A DNA stretch of 34,278 nt, taken from positions 1 to 34,278 of the forward strand of contig JAKPCK010000098.1 in NCBI GenBank assembly GCA_029553295.1, written 5' to 3'. A program made the position numbers and the translations under genes. This DNA is from Deltaproteobacteria bacterium. GTDB taxonomy: Bacteria > Desulfobacterota > Syntrophorhabdia > Syntrophorhabdales > Syntrophorhabdaceae. The notes below the pieces were generated by a model. That model had not been told where the DNA came from, searched no databases, and saw nothing but the letters and a program-made list of their open reading frames with translations. Positions 15,534 to 22,186 of this stretch are shown here, piece by piece (positions within the stretch are counted from its first letter, which is position 1; the number at the start of each line of letters is the position of its first letter).

Positions 15534-16637
15534 ATGGAAACAGGCAATAAAATAGTAGCAATAGGCATGAGCGGAGGGGTTGATTCCACTGTGGCTGCCA
15601 TGCTCCTTAAGAGGCAGGGCTTTATTGTTGTGGGTTTGACCATGCAGATATGGGACAATTCTTTTCCGTGCACGGCCACAAAAAGCGGTTGCTATGGACC
15701 CAACGAGGTGAATAATATTGAAGATGCCAAAAGGGCCGCAGCCAGACTTGGCATTGACCATCATGTAATTGACCTCCGAAATGAATACCGTGATGTAGTG
15801 ATTGAATATTTTCGCCAGGAGTATGCAGGGGGCAGGACACCCAATCCTTGCATCATGTGTAACACAAGAATTAAGTTCAGTGCACTCCTGGAGAAGGCGC
15901 AAGCGAGCGGGATATCCTTTGACCTTTTTGCCACAGGCCATTATGCGAGAGTTTCTTTTGATACTCTTTCAGGAAGGTATCTTTTAAAGCGGGGTATAGA
16001 CACATCAAAAGACCAGTCTTACTTCCTCTACAGATTGACCCAGAGACAGCTTGCAAGTGTTTTGTTTCCCCTTGGTGGTCTCAAAAAAGAGGAGGTGCGC
16101 GCCATGGCAAAGGAGGCAGGATTTGAAGAATGTCTTATGAGACAGGAAAGTCAGGACTTCCTGGAATGGGATGACTACGGCATACTCCTCGATGGGGGTG
16201 GAAAACCTGGAAATATAGTAGATGAAGAGGGTAATGTTATAGGCAGGCACAAGGGCATTGGTCGTTATACTGTAGGTCAGCGAAGACTTTTGAACCTGGC
16301 AGGGATGAAAGAGCCTTACTATGTCCTGCGCATCGACACAAAAAGGAACGAGATTGTAGCCGGGCCTAAGCGCTCTCTTATCCATTGGACGCTCATCGCA
16401 GAAGACCTCCACTGGCTTATCCCATTCAATGAATTAAAATACAAAAAACTCTCTGCCCAGATAAGATACAGGAGTATCCCAACCCAGTGTGAAGTCGCCA
16501 TGATGGAGGATGAAACAGTGAAGGTCATTTTTGTGAACCCTCAGGAGGCTATTACGCCTGGCCAGTCTGTTGTATTTTACGAAGACGATATAGTGGTGGG
16601 AGGTGGTATTATAAAAGGTGTTGTCGAAAACAAATAG
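15534..16637 (+). CDS. mnmA: tRNA 2-thiouridylase MnmA, variant cysteine pattern
   Basis: MnmA adenylates and thiolates U34 of Lys, Glu and Gln tRNAs. The PP-loop is AIGMSGGVDSTVAAML (9-24). LFATGHYAR, KDQSYFLYRL, GIGRYTVGQRRLL and PGQSVVFYEDD are the other family blocks, and 367 aa is standard. The catalytic region differs from E. coli: NPCIMCN (Cys106, Cys109) has Cys where E. coli has Asp99, and the second catalytic cysteine (E. coli Cys199) is replaced, SQDFL with Leu210. Another Cys is at 200, ten residues earlier. A CxxC arrangement would suit an Fe-S or alternative persulfide mechanism; this is inference. It follows larE by 27 bp but has its own promoter-like sequence. Confidence 0.9.
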   Translation: METGNKIVAIGMSGGVDSTVAAMLLKRQGFIVVGLTMQIWDNSFPCTATKSGCYGPNEVNNIEDAKRAAARLGIDHHVIDLRNEYRDVVIEYFRQEYAGGRTPNPCIMCNTRIKFSALLEKAQASGISFDLFATGHYARVSFDTLSGRYLLKRGIDTSKDQSYFLYRLTQRQLASVLFPLGGLKKEEVRAMAKEAGFEECLMRQESQDFLEWDDYGILLDGGGKPGNIVDEEGNVIGRHKGIGRYTVGQRRLLNLAGMKEPYYVLRIDTKRNEIVAGPKRSLIHWTLIAEDLHWLIPFNELKYKKLSAQIRYRSIPTQCEVAMMEDETVKVIFVNPQEAITPGQSVVFYEDDIVVGGGIIKGVVENK

Positions 16638-16778
16638 TCGCTATAGCACCGACCAAAAAACTTCTCATTAGCCTATCTTTGGGTCTATCCAAAAGATATG
16701 AGGCCTTTCTGTGGGGCTGAATGTGCGTTTTTGTATTTTTTCAAGATACTGATATTTTCAGGCTCATGGTGTTTATTG
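16638..16778. other. Convergent intergenic region, nothing recognised
   Basis: This gap separates mnmA (+) from hydE (-). No clear terminator hairpin, repeat or small gene is seen. Confidence 0.5.
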
Positions 16779-17825
16779 TTATTTCTTACCCCTGTGCATC
16801 TTTACTGAGTGTCCAGGACCTAACCCAATCTTCCTTCCAATAGATTCTATCCTTGAAAGCACACAACTTGAGCACTCTTGGGCACTTTCATCAATACAGG
16901 GTTTACCGGGATAGAGGAGATAATCTTTTCTATACTCAACAGGTGTATTATTTGGCATGAATACGTTGGCGCCCCGCTTTAAGGCAAGATTTCTCCCCTC
17001 ACCGGGAAAGACGGCGTCAAAGGCCGTTGTGGCCGGGATGTGGGCATCAGGGTTGAATAGGCGAAGTACAGCGAGGGCCTTGAAGAACATCTCCTCTTCT
17101 CCTGCGTATGCATTTTTTTCATCTGCCAGTGGTGTATCGGGGTGGGGGATAAAAGGCCCAATGCCTATCATGTCAAGGTCGAGGTCACGACATAAGAGGA
17201 TGTTATCCGCTAATGTGCCGAGTGTCTCCCCGGGGAGTCCAATCATGAAGCCACTGCCTGTCTGAACACCCAATTCCTTTAGGGCATAGAGGCAATCCAG
17301 CCTTTCGTAAAGGGTGCAATCTGGGTGAAGTCTTGCGAACAGAACAGGGTCACTCGTTTCGAATCTGAGAAAGTATCGGTCCATGCCACATTCTTGCCAG
17401 TATCGATAAATCTCACGGGGTCTGTTTCCCACTGAAACCGTTACAGCAAGAGAGGTCTCAGCTTTGATCATCTTTATTATGTTGCCTATCTCCCTGTCGT
17501 TTATACCTGGGGTCTCTCCAGATTGGAGGACAACAGTTGTCTGCTGGCGTAAAGGCATCTCTCGGGCAACGGCAAGAATCTCATCCAGGGTCATGGTATA
17601 GCGGTTCACCAGGTGGTTAGATGCCCTTATACCGCAATAGAGACAATCATTGTTACATATATTGGAAAATTCTATAATCCCCCGTATGTATACCTCATCC
17701 CCCATGTGAACCTTTCTGATGTGGTCTGCCTGTTCATACAGTTCAGTGAGGTCATTGCCCTTAGACTTAAGAAGAGACACCACCTTATCCTTCAAGGCCT
17801 TTGATTCCCTGCCATTTTCTATCAT
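16779..17825 (-). CDS. hydE: [FeFe]-hydrogenase maturase HydE-like radical SAM protein
   Basis: The radical-SAM motif is IIEFSNICNNDCLYCGIRA, with Cys57, Cys61 and Cys64 in the 348-residue form. The C-terminus contains PCIDESAQECSSCVLSRI, a Cys-x7-Cys-x2-Cys pattern like the second cluster site of Thermotoga maritima HydE. EFSNICNNDCLYCG and GFMIGLPGETLGTLADNI are typical of HydE. HydE helps build the H-cluster diiron subsite with HydF and HydG. Neither is in the window and no hydrogenase is nearby, so a related methylornithine-synthase-like role cannot be excluded. I chose the ATG at 17825, with AGAGGG 7 nt upstream; another in-frame ATG is at 17843. It lies 147 bp after cysE. Confidence 0.82.
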   Translation of the reverse strand: MIENGRESKALKDKVVSLLKSKGNDLTELYEQADHIRKVHMGDEVYIRGIIEFSNICNNDCLYCGIRASNHLVNRYTMTLDEILAVAREMPLRQQTTVVLQSGETPGINDREIGNIIKMIKAETSLAVTVSVGNRPREIYRYWQECGMDRYFLRFETSDPVLFARLHPDCTLYERLDCLYALKELGVQTGSGFMIGLPGETLGTLADNILLCRDLDLDMIGIGPFIPHPDTPLADEKNAYAGEEEMFFKALAVLRLFNPDAHIPATTAFDAVFPGEGRNLALKRGANVFMPNNTPVEYRKDYLLYPGKPCIDESAQECSSCVLSRIESIGRKIGLGPGHSVKMHRGKK

Positions 17826-17989
17826 AACAAGCCCTCTTTTCATAAAAGTAATATAATACCTAAAACAGTAAAAAATAGATAGGTTTGTTTAAGTGCAGGC
17901 AAGGAGTAGTCATTGTGGGAAAAAAGGGATGGGTCAATAAATAATAGCTGCTCCATCATCTTCTATCAAGGCATAAAGATGACGATACC

Positions 17990-18958
17990 CTATTTAAAGG
18001 CATCTTTTATTTTTTTTACAATAAGCTCAGGTTTTTTTAGGAACACCTCGGTATCCGGTGGAATAGATTCTGTTAGCCATACGTTTCCACCTATGACAGA
18101 GCGGGCACCTATTACAGTATTGCCACCCAGTATAGTGGCATTTGCATAAATAATCACATCATCCTCTATGGTGGGGTGGCGTTTTTTCCTGCGAAGGGAT
18201 TCCACCTCTTCTTTGCTCAACGATAGGGCACCCAGGGTTACACCCTGATAAATCCTCACACGGTTGCCTATCTTGGTAGTCTCACCTATAACTACACCTG
18301 TGCCATGGTCGATAAAGAAACTCTCACCGATCTCAACACCCGGGTGTATGTCAATCCCTGTAAGGCTGTGGGCATATTCAGTCATTATCCTGGGGATTAA
18401 AGGCACTTCATGGATATGGAGCCAGTGGGCTATTCTGTAAACACTTATGGCATATAATCCGGGATAGCAAAATATAATGTCATCAAAATGACATGAGGCA
18501 GGATCTCCCTCATAGGCTGCTCTTACATCCTTTGATAACATCAGCTGAATCTCAGGGATTGCACCTATAAACTGTAGTGCTATCTCCTGCCCCTTTTCCT
18601 CACAATAGACACAGGGTCTATTAAACCTCAAACAATCATGGCGTATTGCAAGGGTTACCTGCTCTGAAAGGGTATCAAAAAGCTCAGTTACCTTCTGTCC
18701 AAAATAGTACTGGATTTTCACTTCATCAAGACGCTCGGATGTAAAATATCCAGGGTATATAATCTTGAGTGTCCTGCCTATAATGTCTACAATTGCCTCT
18801 TTTGAGGGTATGGATTCGGGCAGGATATGGTGAAAGCGACCGTCCCTGTTATAGAGACCTATAATTCTATCTATATATTTGGGCAGTTCTGCTCTTTTCT
18901 GGTTCTTCTCAAGAATCTCTTTTAAACACTCTTGCCTGTCATCTAAATTTTCTTTCAT
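17990..18958 (-). CDS. cysE: Serine O-acetyltransferase, long form
   Basis: The enzyme makes O-acetylserine from serine and acetyl-CoA, the substrate of CysK. A left-handed beta-helix of hexapeptide repeats occupies about residues 210-305 (HPGVEIGESFFIDHGTGVVIGETTKIG, then VRIYQGVTLGALS, and IYANATILGGNTVIG). His195 or so in EYAHSLTGIDIHPG belongs to the active-site region. The N-terminal domain (about 1-175) is longer than in E. coli-type CysE and holds Cys109, Cys116 and Cys119 (HDCLRFNRPCVYCEEKG), as in SrpH-like long forms; these could bind metal or be redox active. The gene starts 9 bp after nifS ends, so it belongs to the nifU-nifS operon. Confidence 0.92.
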   Translation of the reverse strand: MKENLDDRQECLKEILEKNQKRAELPKYIDRIIGLYNRDGRFHHILPESIPSKEAIVDIIGRTLKIIYPGYFTSERLDEVKIQYYFGQKVTELFDTLSEQVTLAIRHDCLRFNRPCVYCEEKGQEIALQFIGAIPEIQLMLSKDVRAAYEGDPASCHFDDIIFCYPGLYAISVYRIAHWLHIHEVPLIPRIMTEYAHSLTGIDIHPGVEIGESFFIDHGTGVVIGETTKIGNRVRIYQGVTLGALSLSKEEVESLRRKKRHPTIEDDVIIYANATILGGNTVIGARSVIGGNVWLTESIPPDTEVFLKKPELIVKKIKDAFK

Positions 18959-18967
18959 TTGAATACC

Positions 18968-20149
18968 CTAAACACTGCTACATGCCTCTTGTTCATGTCT
19001 CCAGTACGGTGACATCTGTCTTAGCCTTTCGATGATCTTTGGCATGACATCTATGACGAAATCTATCTCCTCTTCTGTATTGTAAATGCTGAGACTGAAA
19101 CGCACAGAGCCGTGAATCATTGTATAGGGCACACCCATAGCCCTGAGCACATGGGAGGGCTGGATGGAGCCCGATGTGCAGGCAGAGCCTGAAGATGCAC
19201 ATATACCGTACTGGTCTAAGAGCAAAAGTATACTCTCACCCTCCACAGATTCAAAGCTCATGTTGGTTGTATTGGGTAGCCTGTTTTGTCTGTGGCCGTT
19301 TACCTTACATCGGGGAATCTTTTTTAGCAGGGCGTTTTCAAGCCTATCCCTTAATGATTTTACATAATTATTTTCCCTCTCCAAATTGAGATAGGCAAGC
19401 TCACAGGCCTTTCCAAGCCCTATTATGCCAGGCACATTCTCTGTGCCTCCCCTTCTTCCTTTTTCCTGATGACCTCCTATTAAAAACGGTGAAAAGCTCG
19501 TCCCCTTTCTTATATAGAGTATGCCTATCCCCTTTTGTGCATGGAGTTTGTGTCCGGAGATGGAGAGCATATCTATCTCATTGTTTTTCATGTTTATGGG
19601 TATCTTGCCTGCTGCTTGGACCGCATCTGTATGAAACATAATACCCCTTTCTTTTGCAATGGATGCCATTTCCTCCACAGGGAAGATAACGCCTGTTTCG
19701 TTGTTTGCCCACATGATGCTCACCACTGCTGTATCAGGGGTAAGAAAGCGTCTATAGGCATCCATATCTATCATACCATCGCTGTCAACGGGTAGTTCGG
19801 TTACCCTGTAGCCCTTTGCAGCGAGCCTCTCGCATAGCACCTTTACTGCAGGATGCTCCACCCTGCTTGTGACTATATGGTTCTTGCCGGGATTTACTGA
19901 AAGGGCAGATAGTATTGCAGCATTGTCGCTTTCTGTCCCGCAGCTTGTAAATACAATCTCATCGGGCTCTGCTCCAAGGAGGGATGCCGCCTTCTCCCTT
20001 GCCTCGGCTATCTTTTTTGCCACCTGACCGCCAAAGGTATGGATACTGGAGGGATTTCCGTATAGATCGCGAAAATAGGGGAGCATCTCTTCTAATACTT
20101 CAGGTGCCACCATTGTTGTGGCATTGTTGTCGAGATAAATGGTCTTCAT
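18968..20149 (-). CDS. nifS: Cysteine desulfurase NifS/IscS
   Basis: This PLP enzyme releases sulfur from cysteine as a persulfide. The PLP lysine is Lys201 in SISGHKLHAQKGIG, and the persulfide-forming Cys324 sits in CASSGSACTSGSIQPSHVL. The block YLDNNATTMV begins the protein, and IMWANNETGVIFPV and RGGTENVPGIIGLGKA are conserved. The length of 393 and the RxGT/SGSACTSG spacing are of the NifS type (group I). Its start overlaps the nifU stop by 4 bp, which indicates translational coupling. With NifU it forms a complete donor-scaffold pair. Confidence 0.95.
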   Translation of the reverse strand: MKTIYLDNNATTMVAPEVLEEMLPYFRDLYGNPSSIHTFGGQVAKKIAEAREKAASLLGAEPDEIVFTSCGTESDNAAILSALSVNPGKNHIVTSRVEHPAVKVLCERLAAKGYRVTELPVDSDGMIDMDAYRRFLTPDTAVVSIMWANNETGVIFPVEEMASIAKERGIMFHTDAVQAAGKIPINMKNNEIDMLSISGHKLHAQKGIGILYIRKGTSFSPFLIGGHQEKGRRGGTENVPGIIGLGKACELAYLNLERENNYVKSLRDRLENALLKKIPRCKVNGHRQNRLPNTTNMSFESVEGESILLLLDQYGICASSGSACTSGSIQPSHVLRAMGVPYTMIHGSVRFSLSIYNTEEEIDFVIDVMPKIIERLRQMSPYWRHEQEACSSV

Positions 20150-20985
20150 TGTGTAACCTCCTCTACAACTAAATCAGGTAAAACAATTTCTCTTAACTTT
20201 GCCTCCACAAAACCCTTGAGTGTTGCCTGTGAGGCCATACAGGATGCACATGCACCCCTTGTGGCTACAAGGATTCTGTTTCCTATGACATCTATGAGTT
20301 CTATATCCCCACCATCGTGTTTTAAAGAAGGCCTGATCTCTCTTTCAATGGCCTCTTCTATCATCTTTATCTTCTGGATATTGGTAAGTTTTGGCCTCCC
20401 TGCAGAGGGCTTTTTAATCTGTGTCTCCTCTGAATAAATCCGGTCTATTATGGCTTTTATCCTGTCACTACATTTTCCGCATCCACCCCCTGCCTTTGTA
20501 TAATTTGTAACCTCCTCTACTGTTGTAAGATGGTTCTGCGTTACTGCCCGCTCTATCTCGGCCTCTGTTACCCCAAAACATTCGCAGATAATTTTCTTGT
20601 CCGCTGTCTCTTCCTTTTTGCCGAGATAGCTGTCTATGGCCTTTGTGAGGGCCTCCTGACCAAGGACAGAACAGTGCATCTTTTCAGGGGGTAGCCCGCC
20701 GAGATACTGGGCAATATCCTGATTTGTAATCTTTGCAGCCTCCTCGATGGTCTTGCCCTTTATCATCTCTGTTAAGGCAGATGCAGAGGCAATAGCACTT
20801 GCACAGCCAAAGGTCTTGAATTTGGCATCTATTATCCTTTTGTTTTCATCGAGCTTGAATGTAATCTTTAAGGCATCACCGCATGCAATAGAGCCCACCT
20901 CGGCAACACCATCAGGGTTTTCTATCTCTCCTACATTTTTGGGATTTAGAAAATGTTCCCTTACCTTGTCTGTATAGTCCCACAT
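20146..20985 (-). CDS. nifU: Fe-S scaffold NifU, full three-domain form
   Basis: Three domains are present. An IscU-like scaffold (1-122) has Cys35 (SIACGDAL), Cys61 (TFGCASAIA) and Cys105 (MHCSVLG). A central Bfd-like [2Fe-2S] domain (about 132-183) has Cys134, Cys136, Cys169 and Cys172 (ICECFGVT and GGGCGKCSD). A C-terminal Nfu domain (about 205-279) has the CxxC pair Cys246 and Cys249 (RGACASCMASQATLKG). All ligands are intact at 279 aa. NifU receives sulfur from NifS and transfers clusters to apoproteins. The full form is typical of anaerobes and does not imply nitrogen fixation; no nif structural genes are present. The promoter lies in the palindrome shared with the Rrf2 gene. Confidence 0.96.
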   Translation of the reverse strand: MWDYTDKVREHFLNPKNVGEIENPDGVAEVGSIACGDALKITFKLDENKRIIDAKFKTFGCASAIASASALTEMIKGKTIEEAAKITNQDIAQYLGGLPPEKMHCSVLGQEALTKAIDSYLGKKEETADKKIICECFGVTEAEIERAVTQNHLTTVEEVTNYTKAGGGCGKCSDRIKAIIDRIYSEETQIKKPSAGRPKLTNIQKIKMIEEAIEREIRPSLKHDGGDIELIDVIGNRILVATRGACASCMASQATLKGFVEAKLREIVLPDLVVEEVTQ

Positions 20986-21036
20986 ATATTGCTCCTTATT
21001 TAAAATTTATCTTTAAAAAACGAAAATCACAACCAA

Positions 21037-21081
21037 AATATAAAGATAACCTTGACAATTGTCAAGGTAAAATCATATTAT
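21037..21081. promoter_or_regulatory. Divergent nifU / rrf2 promoters with -35 boxes in one palindrome
   Basis: The perfect 20-bp palindrome ACCTTGACAATTGTCAAGGT lies at 21049-21068. Each half carries a consensus -35 TTGACA. On the minus strand, TTGACA (21065-21060), a 17-bp spacer and TATATT (21042-21037) point to nifU. On the plus strand, TTGACA (21052-21057), a 17-18 bp spacer and ATATTA/TATTAT (21075-21081) point to the Rrf2 gene. A dimer bound here would cover both promoters at once. Given the adjacent gene, Rrf2 protein is the natural candidate. Confidence 0.85.
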
Positions 21082-21106
21082 TTCTATCAAATTAATAGGA
21101 AATAAA

Positions 21107-21553
21107 ATGAAGATATCCACAAAAGGCAGATACGGTTTACGCTCCATGATTGACCTTGCCATAAACAGTTCTGGCAATACACCTGTATTTATATCTGATA
21201 TTGCAAAGAGACAGCATCTCTCTGAAAAATACCTTGAACATATCTTCGGTGCCCTCCATAAGGCAGGCCTTGTGAGGTCTATAAGGGGCAGAAAGGGCGG
21301 GTATCTCCTTCAGAAAAACCCTGAAGAGATTACACTGAGCGAAATAATTACGGCACTGGAGGGAAAAATAAGCCTTGTTGAGTGCGTCTTGGACCCTGAT
21401 ATATGTCCTTCTGCAAAAAAGTGTGTAACAAGAGACCTCTGGCAGGGTTTAAGCGACAAGATAAACGAATACTTAAGTAGCCATACCTTGAATGACCTAA
21501 TTCAGATGCAAAAATCCAGAGAGCAAAACGACACCCTCATGTATTACATATAA
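21107..21553 (+). CDS. Rrf2/IscR-family Fe-S-sensing regulator
   Basis: The 148-residue protein starts MKISTKGRYGLRSMIDLA, the usual Rrf2 N-terminus, with a winged helix-turn-helix (IAKRQHLSEKYLEHIFGALHKAGLVRSIRGRKGGY, quoted in part: KYLEHIF and RGRKGGYLL). Cys93, Cys100 and Cys106 (CVLDPDICPSAKKC) are placed like the [2Fe-2S] ligands of IscR (92, 98, 104). It is divergent from nifU-nifS-cysE and shares the palindrome upstream, which points to autoregulation and control of cluster assembly by cluster supply. A cysteine-metabolism sensor (CymR-like) is less likely because all three cysteines are present. The ribosome site is a weak AGGA. Confidence 0.93.
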   Translation: MKISTKGRYGLRSMIDLAINSSGNTPVFISDIAKRQHLSEKYLEHIFGALHKAGLVRSIRGRKGGYLLQKNPEEITLSEIITALEGKISLVECVLDPDICPSAKKCVTRDLWQGLSDKINEYLSSHTLNDLIQMQKSREQNDTLMYYI

Positions 21554-21577
21554 AAGATTTAGGTGTTTTTTTATTCT

Positions 21578-22090
21578 TTATCCCCCGTCCACCATACTAC
21601 CCTGTTTTATGAAGTACCAACCTGCTGGGTCGGATATATATTCTATAGAGTCCATAATCCGTAGGTAGTGACCCCTCTCTTCATATGAAAGGGTAAGATA
21701 GAAGCGTTTTTCAAAGTAATCATCTGTTTTAGCAGCGAGCTTTTCATAGTATTTTATGCTCTTATCCTCCATCTCCAGGGCCAGTTTTAATGCCTCTATA
21801 TCGTTTTTTGACTTCCTCGCCTTCTCCACAAGGGCGTCCTGGAATACCTTTTCCAGATTACCTGTGAAACCAGAACCTGTAACCCATTCCTTTATTGTTT
21901 CGTTGTTCTTCAATCTTTCATATATCTGGTTTATCATCTTTATGTGGTATTCCTCTTCCTTGACAAGGCCCTCGAATATCTTTTTAACAAGGACATTCTT
22001 TGCCTTCTCTGCAGATTTGAGATAAAAATCAATGCCATCCTTCTCTAATTTTATTGCCTTTTTTAATGCGCTTTCACCTTTTACTGCCAT
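21578..22090 (-). CDS. Ferritin-like / rubrerythrin-type diiron protein
   Basis: The 170-residue protein is all-helical, with two repeats of the ferritin-like pattern. In the first, EKDGIDFYLKSAEK and KEEEYHIKMI provide Glu and the ExxH pair. In the second, MEDKSIKYYEKLA and EERGHYLRIMDSI do the same. Such spacing binds a diiron centre in rubrerythrins, which reduce peroxide or sense iron and oxygen. The C-terminal rubredoxin domain of classical rubrerythrin is absent; the protein ends DPAGWYFIKQGSMVDGG. The start has AAGGAGGG. A heptanucleotide repeat lies in its promoter or leader region. It converges with the Rrf2 gene, 24 bp apart. Confidence 0.85.
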   Translation of the reverse strand: MAVKGESALKKAIKLEKDGIDFYLKSAEKAKNVLVKKIFEGLVKEEEYHIKMINQIYERLKNNETIKEWVTGSGFTGNLEKVFQDALVEKARKSKNDIEALKLALEMEDKSIKYYEKLAAKTDDYFEKRFYLTLSYEERGHYLRIMDSIEYISDPAGWYFIKQGSMVDGG

Positions 22091-22108
22091 AAAACCCTCC
22101 TTGATAAC

Positions 22109-22143
22109 AGACTGTAGACTATAGACTAAAGGCTATAGACTCT
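22109..22143. repeat. Second heptanucleotide tandem repeat, 5 units
   Basis: Five 7-bp units follow in phase: AGACTGT, AGACTAT, AGACTAA, AGGCTAT, AGACTCT. They lie 19-53 bp before the start of the ferritin-like gene. On that gene's strand the units contain TATAGT-like sequences that could act as -10 boxes. The sequence is unrelated to the repeat at 7621 but has the same period. Confidence 0.85.
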
Positions 22144-22186
22144 TGCAATATATTCTTCGATTTAAATCTCCATATCCCACTTTTAT

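Noticed and set aside
20146-20985. Part of a nitrogen-fixation cluster because of nifU and nifS
   Set aside because: No nifHDK, nifB or nifE is present; full NifU and NifS are common general Fe-S assembly proteins in anaerobes.
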